Source: Tubiluchus corallicola (lineage: Eukaryota; Priapulida; Priapulimorpha; Priapulimorphida; Tubiluchidae). From it: a DNA stretch of 64,000 bases. Below the pieces are notes generated by a model. That model had not been told where the DNA came from, did no database searches, and saw only the letters and a list, made by a program, of their open reading frames with translations. Shown here piece after piece: positions 59,072 through 64,000 of this stretch (positions are counted from its first letter, which is position 1; each line of letters starts with the position of its first letter). The stretch covers positions 151,287 through 215,286 of the forward strand of contig JAQGDQ010000353.1 of NCBI GenBank assembly GCA_030141605.1. Reading direction: 5' to 3'. A program made the translations under genes and the position numbers.

Positions 59072-61304
59072 TGCCGGCATCATAATTACGTCACTAGTTT
59101 GTTAATCTGCAAGACTAAACGACTATGAAGACTTTGTATAACAAAACTTACATATTTACAACTCGTAGCACTGGCTGTCAACACATATTTGACTGAAAAA
59201 AATCTTACATTTGTCGATCATTCAAGGTCAAAGGACGAATTTCTTCATACAGCGGTGGCATAACTCTAACTCCTGAGGCAGCAGGCGATCGTGAATAGGT
59301 GGTTTCATATTAGGAACACTTTAAAATCGGGTAGTAGGCCTAAATATGTGAATCTTCTTCTTCTTCTTGTTCTTCTTCTCAGCTTTTCCCTATGCGGGGT
59401 CGCCGTTGTGACTGAGTCTTTTCCACGCACTCCTGTTGTTGACCATCTCTTCATTCCTCCCTTCCCACATGATCTTCACCGACTCTTCTTTTCAGGTGTC
59501 CTTGGTAAACTTTACCTTTAAGTCTCACCGACTCATTCATAGAAGGTTTTGGCGCAGTGTTTACATGCGGATACCCTTCCTGACCCTAACCCTCCCTATT
59601 TATCCGGGCTTGGGACCGGCACTGAGTTGGGCTGGCTCCCCCCCCCCCCCAGTGGCTAGGTTAGGCCTAAATATGTGAATGTATTTCTAAAATCTCCAGA
59701 TAATACAAAATTATTTTCATTCACAAGAAAGATTAAAAATCAATGAGCACCCTGAATGATGTCACCTGCCCTTGGTACTGAGTGGTTTGGCTAAGATATT
59801 AAAAGCCAAGCAGCACATCCAAAGACAAACTTTAAGGCTGCAATTTTTTGTAACTTTACTAGCAGCATAAAGAAAGTTGATTGATGGACTTTACGCATTC
59901 TAGTTCTGTTTTGCTTCTTTTCAGTTTTCGACCAGAATTTTGACTGTAATGCTAGAGGACATTAATGACAACGTTCCCACCTTCATCAGACATGTTTCCT
60001 CTCCTCCTCAACGCTTTGAAGTGTCAGAAAACATCGACGTCGGCTCAGAAGTGGGACGAGTGGAGGCTGTTGACAGAGACGGTTTACTAAACAATAAAAT
60101 CTTTTATTACATTGTTTGTGGAAACGAAGACAACAAGTTTGAACTTGAAAGTACAACCGGAATAATTCGTGTCAGTGGAACCTTAGACAGGGAAAACAGG
60201 TAAGGTTTGTTTGCATCTACTTGTTCATATTTCTAATTGATGAGCAAATGTGTAACTGCAATATGCATAACGACACTTATTTATTGGAAGGTGCTGCCCT
60301 CTACGAGCAGTGCGGAGAGGAAAGGCAGGAGGAGAACAATGCTGTCTGTTTTTATTTACAGCAATGTTTTTTATCGTTTTTGTGTTATAGTTAATAACAG
60401 CATTTAGTTATTACCAAAATTGTACCTTGAGAAATTTTAAATCTTGACGAAGAACCAGCGATGTAAGTTACATGAACTTAAATAATTTAATTAAGTTATG
60501 AATTCGATCTCTGAAATTTGAGAAAGTACTTTTACCAATAAGTCGACTTCTTTTATTAAGCTTCTGTTTATCATTCTATTTATTTTTCTTACTTGTTAAT
60601 GTTCTCTCTATTATTCTCTTTAGAATAAACGACTTTGGAACATGAATGAAATAGTGAAGGCTTTCTGTACATAACAAAATGAATTATGAATTAAATCCGC
60701 GTAATAGTAAAGTTCATAATTAACTGCTGAAATATGCCAGAAAAGTTCTTTAATGTCCAGCTTTTTAGACCGTGTTTGCATATGAAGAGCCAAAGTATGA
60801 TTATAATAATAGTTATTATAGATACTTTGAAGTACTGAAACAGTTCAATCTATGTATCGAACAAATTCCAGAAGAAGCAATTTCCCGGAATAAATTGTCA
60901 AAAAAAATTCCAGAAAACTTTTTTCCAGAATTTCTTTCCTGGAAACTCGTTTCACCGAAAAAACATTTAACAGAAAGATTTTTTAACAGATTTCATGGTT
61001 AAATTTTTAATTACTAAATCTGCTATTTTAGTAAATCCTTTAGTAAAACTTTTTCTGTTTCCTTCTTAATATTTACCACCTCCTCTTTCTAGCCCCTCTC
61101 ATCCCCCTCCCTTTCTCTTTCTTTTCGTCTCTCCCTCTTTGTCTGTCTCCCTTGTCTTCCTATTTCTTTCCTGTCTCTATCCCAGTTTTTCCCCTCTATC
61201 CTTCCTCTATCTCTCCCCTGGTATTCTCTTTCACTCTCTCTTTCTCTCTTTGTCTTCCCCTCTCTCTTCATCTTTTCATCTCTCTTTCTTTTTTCTCTTT
61301 CTCT

Positions 61305-61340
<36 letters not shown>

Positions 61341-62980
61341 TCTCTCTCTCTCTGTCACTCCCCCCTCAATCCTTCTCTCTCAGCCCTCGTGTTCTTTGCC
61401 CCTTGTTCACTCCCTGTCCCCCTTTCTCTCATCTTCCTCTCTTTCTCTCTCTCCCCTCGCCCTTGTTTCTGTCTTTCGTTTTCTCTTTCTGCTTATCTAG
61501 TTATCTGTAGCGCTTTGACTAGTGACTTTCAGAAATCAGAATTTTTTAAAATGACGCAGTGTTTAATGGGCCAACCTTGTTTTTTTAATTTTGTTTTGGA
61601 GAAATATTTTGTTTTCATTGCTACAATTTGAAATTGTTCTTAGGAGGAAATTGCTTTCTGAAAGTATCATTTGCTGCACATAATTACTTTAAATTCAATT
61701 GATTTTCATAGGATTTGAAACAAAAAAGCTTAATAAATAATATAAAAAACCGAAGCTTTGCAAACTATACAGATTTGTGAATATCTTGGAGCCAACGTTT
61801 GCTGAAAAAATGCCTCGCAAGATTTTTCACAGGTTCCTTTATGGCGGGACAAGATTCTAGTTTTTTATCCAGATAATCCTTTGGGAGATGTCACGGTCAC
61901 GTTCAGTTGCTTGGCCTGGCTTTGGTAGCCAACCATATGTCCAGATCACTGACCTTGCGCATGTGCAAAGATTAAGAGGATTCGATCGTTCAGACGTTAC
62001 AATTTACTTTCCAGCCTTCACGAGTTGACGACATTTCTTGATTATATGATCCCTATTGTTATGTATTAATGCGTCAGAACGCATTGTAAATAAAGTAGTT
62101 CGGCAACACGCATATTGGTGTACTGTGTTTCGTTATTTCTACTAGATAGAATCCAGGTACATCAACATAAAACATGGTGTCAGAAGTGGGATAATAAGTA
62201 CATGTAGTTAAAATAAACAATTTATTGCGTGTTTTCTAACTGTGTTTTAAGAAGCATTTATTACATTATCTGTGAATTTTATTTTCTTCGAAATGACGGT
62301 TCTGGGAAAAAAATTTCTAGGAAAATCTTTTGGGAAGATTTTTTTCGCCGGGAAGTAAGTTTTTCGTACAAAAAGTTTCTGAGAAAATTTTTTGTTTGGC
62401 AAATTTTTTTCTGACAAAATTTTCTCCTTGAATTCACTTCACTGCCTTTTGTATTAGTCTTGCTGTTTTTTTCTTTTCAAAAGGCAGAAGTATATCCTTT
62501 GCATCAAGGCAAGCGAACATCCCATTACAAGGCCAACACGACAAACAGATGATGAAGTGTACGATCCAAATGACAAGAGCATTATACTGGCAGAGATTGA
62601 TGTTACTGACCGTAATGACCATGCTCCAGAGTTTTTGTCTTCCGTTTCCGGTAGTATATCGGTCAGTGTGCTAGCAAGAGCTGCAGTAGGTACACAAGTG
62701 ACGAGGTAGGTCTGTGGGTTAGGCACTTTTATTACCTGCATGTATACAAGTCACGTGGGATAAATAATATGATCCTCACTTAAAGGATCAGTTTTAATGA
62801 GTATAATAATAATATAAATGACTTTGCAGGACCAATGTTGCCAGAGACATTGTAAAATTTACCGTTTCAAATCTATGGAATGAAATATCAAAATATGTTA
62901 CAACAAATAGAACATTATATGGTTTTATAGATACAGGAAATCTCTTCTACTCAAATCTTACTTATGTTACACATTTTTTG

Positions 62981-63017
<37 letters not shown>

Positions 63018-63827
63018 AATATAAGTGCGTAATGTGTAATATAAGTGTAAAAATCTGTAATATATATATATATATATATATATACGGTTTTATTGTGAAC
63101 TATGACAGTTACAGTACATCCCGCTACTGGTTACTTTAATGTTCATATTTTAATACTTTTGTACTTTAATATTTTAATATGTAATTTGTATTTTAATACT
63201 TTAATAAAATAACTCTTTTCTATTTCATTTCTCTTCGCTCTTTCTCTATTTTACTCTATTACTTTATCTGTACTATTCTCAGTTTTCTATAATACTTTCT
63301 CTTGTTAGCTAAATAATTTTTTCCACTTTTCATGGTGGTTTCACAAGCGTTGCTTCTCGACCACCATGCAGCATTTATTTCTGGTCGATAAACTATAATA
63401 TAGTTTAGTAACTATATTAATATAGTTCTTTTACAATTATTGTAATTATATTTGGTTGTTCCTAGTTATAATACATAATCGTTGTAAGATGATAACGCAG
63501 ATTGTAATGTAAAATTGTATGCTGATTGAAGTGGAGAATAAATCATAAAATTACAAATAAGAAGCAAAAGCTGTGACCAAACTATTTCACACAACCTGGC
63601 ACTTTTTGTCATCAGAATTAGAGCTACCTTTAGCGTATACGTGTTTCCCAAAACACAGTGTTATTATATTCGACGATAATTGTGTTGCATTTTTCACTTT
63701 GCAGGTTAAAAGCCATCGACGCGGATGAAGGTATGAATTCTGACATCACGTTTAAACTTAACAGTATCAGTTTCCTTGCTGATTCGCCAGCAGAAGGCCC
63801 AAAAAGAGAAGTGCCATACGCGTTCAG
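51012..63827 (+). CDS. large many-repeat cadherin (Cad87A/cadherin-23-like), 5' part, eight exons, continues beyond window
   Basis: Calcium-dependent cell-adhesion receptor, cell surface. Exons 51012-53870, 54381-55052, 56255-56425, 57433-57653, 57861-58017, 59925-60199, 62484-62705, 63705-63827; phases agree throughout, giving 1566 codons. Residues 1-25 form a hydrophobic signal peptide (CVVLIYLLSGTVAQ). Then about 13.5 cadherin repeats follow, with Ca-binding linkers DENDNDPEF, DENDNIPQF, DVNDNGPVF, DVNDNAPIF, DINDNVPEF, DENDHAPKF, DINDNVPTF and DRNDHAPEF, plus LDRE/LDYE and A.D.D motifs. Repeat 3 with DREEPEILNNGGVYALTIRA resembles insect Cad87A and vertebrate cadherin-23; this assignment is from memory of those families and is less certain than 'cadherin'. 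The linkers after repeats 8 (EEKEEPKF) and 11 (THDGRPRF) have lost the acidic consensus, suggesting flexible, calcium-free joints. The last exon ends with a donor at 63828, so the transmembrane and cytoplasmic parts lie outside. Confidence 0.93.
54003..54079 (-). pseudogene. tRNA-Thr(UGU)-like sequence, pseudogene or SINE head
   Basis: Minus strand: A-box-like TGGCCTAGTGGTTA, perfect anticodon arm TCTGC-TTTGTAA-GCAGA with anticodon TGT, and T arm TCTGG-TTCAAAT-CCAGG (B box). The acceptor stem does not pair, so it is not an intact tRNA. In the first cadherin intron. Confidence 0.6.
54381..55052 (+). CDS. cadherin exon 2 (repeats 9-11)
   Basis: 672 bp, 224 codons, phase 0 on both sides. EELPVGQIIFRLAAID through DENDHAPKFEQRSYRTATIE and AVILQ. 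Acceptor TTTCTTTACAG; donor CAG|GTAAGT. Confidence 0.95.
55179..55484 (+). mobile_element. solo LTR of an LTR retrotransposon
   Basis: 306-bp block opening TGTTGATG and closing ACAACG, flanked by the perfect 5-bp duplication AATTA (55174-55178, 55485-55489). It contains a TATA-like ATATATAAG (about 55269) and a poly(A) signal AATAAA (about 55398) in the expected U3/R order. The terminal CA appears mutated to CG. No internal region is present. Different family from the 119-bp LTRs. Confidence 0.6.
55980..56215 (+). mobile_element. LINE 3' tail, same family as 2.9-3.5 kb
   Basis: Shares TTGCACTG.ACGCATTTGCCTTTA.CAGT and a terminal AAATAAAGATTATTATATAT with 3370-3490. Non-coding remnant directly upstream of cadherin exon 3. 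Confidence 0.6.
56255..56425 (+). CDS. cadherin exon 3 (repeat 11)
   Basis: 57 codons, VVARDRDDPQELYGQLRYSI then NLFSVNSNTGEVYATNNLIG, typical of the middle of a cadherin repeat. Acceptor TATTTTAG; donor CAG|GTAAAT. Confidence 0.9.
56578..56638. repeat. 29-bp tandem duplication
   Basis: AGAGAATTGTCTTAACAGAA-ACTTCCGA repeated twice with one change, cadherin intron. Confidence 0.75.
56905..57050 (-). repeat. tRNA-like (Leu/Ser type) head plus 18-bp tandem repeats
   Basis: Minus strand contains TGGCCGAGTGGTCTAGCTTT, a good type-II tRNA A box, with a weak B box. On the other side of it CCACCCAACCCAAGACTCGA-type units of about 18-19 bp repeat about five times (56945-57045). The repeats look like expanded copies of the A-box side. 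Confidence 0.5.
57433..57653 (+). CDS. cadherin exon 4 (repeats 11-12)
   Basis: VTACDKGASFKCDTASVSVI, then a linker without DxNDN, then LVAIAENSPVGTSVYVVSAY. Ends two bases into Arg (AG|G); donor CAG|GTTAAT. Confidence 0.9.
57861..58017 (+). CDS. cadherin exon 5 (repeat 12)
   Basis: YSFQEGLYLKDQEKFSIHSL followed by RMKLDREEQENYSLPLMASD and QGRPPQ. Acceptor CATTTTAG; donor CAG|GTAGAT. The downstream open frame is TCA-type microsatellite, not exon. Confidence 0.92.
58035..58345. repeat. TCA/ATC-type higher-order microsatellite 1
   Basis: Repeated blocks TTTGTCGTTATC, TCATTGCGATCATTGTCATC and (ATC)n occur three times. Begins 18 bp after the cadherin donor at 58018. Confidence 0.9.
58670..59072. 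repeat. TCA-type higher-order microsatellite 2
   Basis: Four copies of a block TCATAATCGTCATCATCGTC-ATCGTCGTCATTATC (starting about 58683, 58803, 58899 and 58986) separated by (ATC)n of different lengths. Open frames are artefacts. Confidence 0.9.
59354..59661 (-). mobile_element. RTE-tailed non-LTR retroposon with 19-bp target duplication
   Basis: Flanked by a perfect 19-bp direct repeat TAGGCCTAAATATGTGAAT (59335-59353 and 59662-59680). On the minus strand it ends GCGACCCCGCATAGGGAAAA then a (GAA)n-like tail, a 3' end typical of RTE-clade LINEs and their parasites; the other end holds GCCGGTCCCAAGCCCGGATA. It has no ORF of note, so it is a truncated LINE or a SINE. In the cadherin intron before exon 59925. 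Confidence 0.7.
59925..60199 (+). CDS. cadherin exon 6 (repeats 12-13)
   Basis: FSTRILTVMLEDINDNVPTF closes one repeat, and FEVSENIDVGSEVGRVEAVD through GTLDREN opens the next. Acceptor CTTTTCAG; donor CAG|GTAAGG; ends two bases into Arg. Confidence 0.94.
61080..61500. repeat. polypyrimidine tract
   Basis: C/T-rich on the plus strand with (TC)n core at about 61306-61350. In a cadherin intron. Confidence 0.95.
62057..62174 (+). mobile_element. single LTR of the same TRIM/gypsy family, with primer binding site, truncated
   Basis: 118-bp LTR closely matching (in reverse orientation) those at 22.8-23.6 kb, TGTTATGTATTAATGC to CATAAAACA, followed at 62175 by TGGTGTCAGAAGTGGGAT. Similarity ends a few bases later; no second LTR or purine tract is seen. 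It lies in a cadherin intron. Confidence 0.8.
62484..62705 (+). CDS. cadherin exon 7 (repeats 13-14)
   Basis: After one base completing Arg, QKYILCIKASEHPITRPTRQ then IILAEIDVTDRNDHAPEFLS and VLARAAVGTQVT. Acceptor TTTTCAAAAG; donor AG|GTAGGT. LDRENR/QKYILCIKA across the junction is standard cadherin wording, confirming the splice. Confidence 0.92.
62790..62975 (+). mobile_element. LINE ORF2 C-terminal relic
   Basis: TNVARDIVKFTVSNLWNEIS followed by TTNRTLYGF has the R.N...Y..S.LWN.I pattern of the last part of LINE ORF2, then runs into TA and GT microsatellite. Cadherin intron. Confidence 0.45.
62979..63085. repeat. (TA)n-(TG)n microsatellite
   Basis: TA, TG and TA blocks follow the LINE relic at 62.8-62.97 kb. 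Confidence 0.95.
63705..63827 (+). CDS. cadherin exon 8 (start of repeat 14), last in window
   Basis: LKAIDADEGMNSDITFKLNS with the conserved D.D.G.N pattern, ending PYAF plus two bases of Arg before GTACGT. Acceptor CACTTTGCAG. The gene continues off the right edge. Confidence 0.9.
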
Positions 63828-64000
63828 GTACGTTTGGGATAAGTAACACCGCTTAGTGCTTACAAGCACGTGCCAATTTGTAAACTTTTTAAATTGATTG
63901 ACTATTCGACAAACGCGTGAACCGGCTGGTTGGAATTTGTTTACTTGTTTGCTGATCAATAGATTAATAGAATAAAAGACTGACTGATAGATTGACCAGG

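Overview
The window is AT-rich, intron-rich nuclear DNA from an invertebrate animal. Three conserved metazoan genes are recognisable, together with many microsatellites, minisatellites, MITEs (small DNA-transposon derivatives), LINE relics, SINE-like elements and LTR pieces. The long repeat-filled introns and a Ty3/gypsy-like LTR system primed by tRNA-Leu would suit a lophotrochozoan such as a mollusc, but the sequence does not prove the phylum. Nothing looks bacterial.

Region 1 (about 8.0-37.1 kb, + strand): most of a grainyhead (GRH/GRHL, CP2-superfamily) transcription factor gene. Thirteen coding exons with consistent phases give the last 812 residues: N-terminal activation motif, Ser/Thr-rich linker, complete CP2-type DNA-binding domain, and C-terminal dimerisation domain ending at a TAG. 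The exon carrying the start codon was not found. Introns hold an 82-bp satellite array (10.7-12.85 kb), a 34-bp minisatellite enclosed by perfect 25-bp inverted repeats (13.7-14.5 kb), several MITE families, a tandem TRIM-type LTR element (22.76-23.58 kb) and an 89-bp minisatellite with a nuclear-receptor DR1 motif in every unit (30.2-30.6 kb).

Region 2 (about 37.2-51 kb): repeats and intergenic DNA around a complete two-exon Elongin C gene on the minus strand (46063 to 43870; 120 aa). It also holds a fused pair of 5S rRNA-derived pseudogenes (40.28-40.45 kb), hAT-like MITEs, and one possible but unidentified minus-strand first exon at 41.2-41.5 kb.

Region 3 (51.0 kb to the window end, + strand): the 5' part of a large cadherin gene, with eight coding exons so far (1566 complete codons). 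It encodes a likely signal peptide and about thirteen and a half extracellular cadherin repeats. It most resembles the many-repeat cadherins of the insect Cad87A/Cad74A and cadherin-23 type. Its membrane-spanning and cytoplasmic parts lie beyond the window. Its introns hold a solo LTR, TCA-type microsatellites, and an RTE-tailed retroposon with a 19-bp target duplication.

The three genes have no evident functional link: an epithelial transcription factor, a ubiquitin-ligase and elongation adaptor, and an adhesion receptor. The most unusual content is in the repeats: a multimeric LTR-PBS-PPT-LTR array bounded by one target-site duplication, a minisatellite packaged inside terminal inverted repeats, an evenly spaced DR1 array in a grainyhead intron, and fused 5S pseudogenes.
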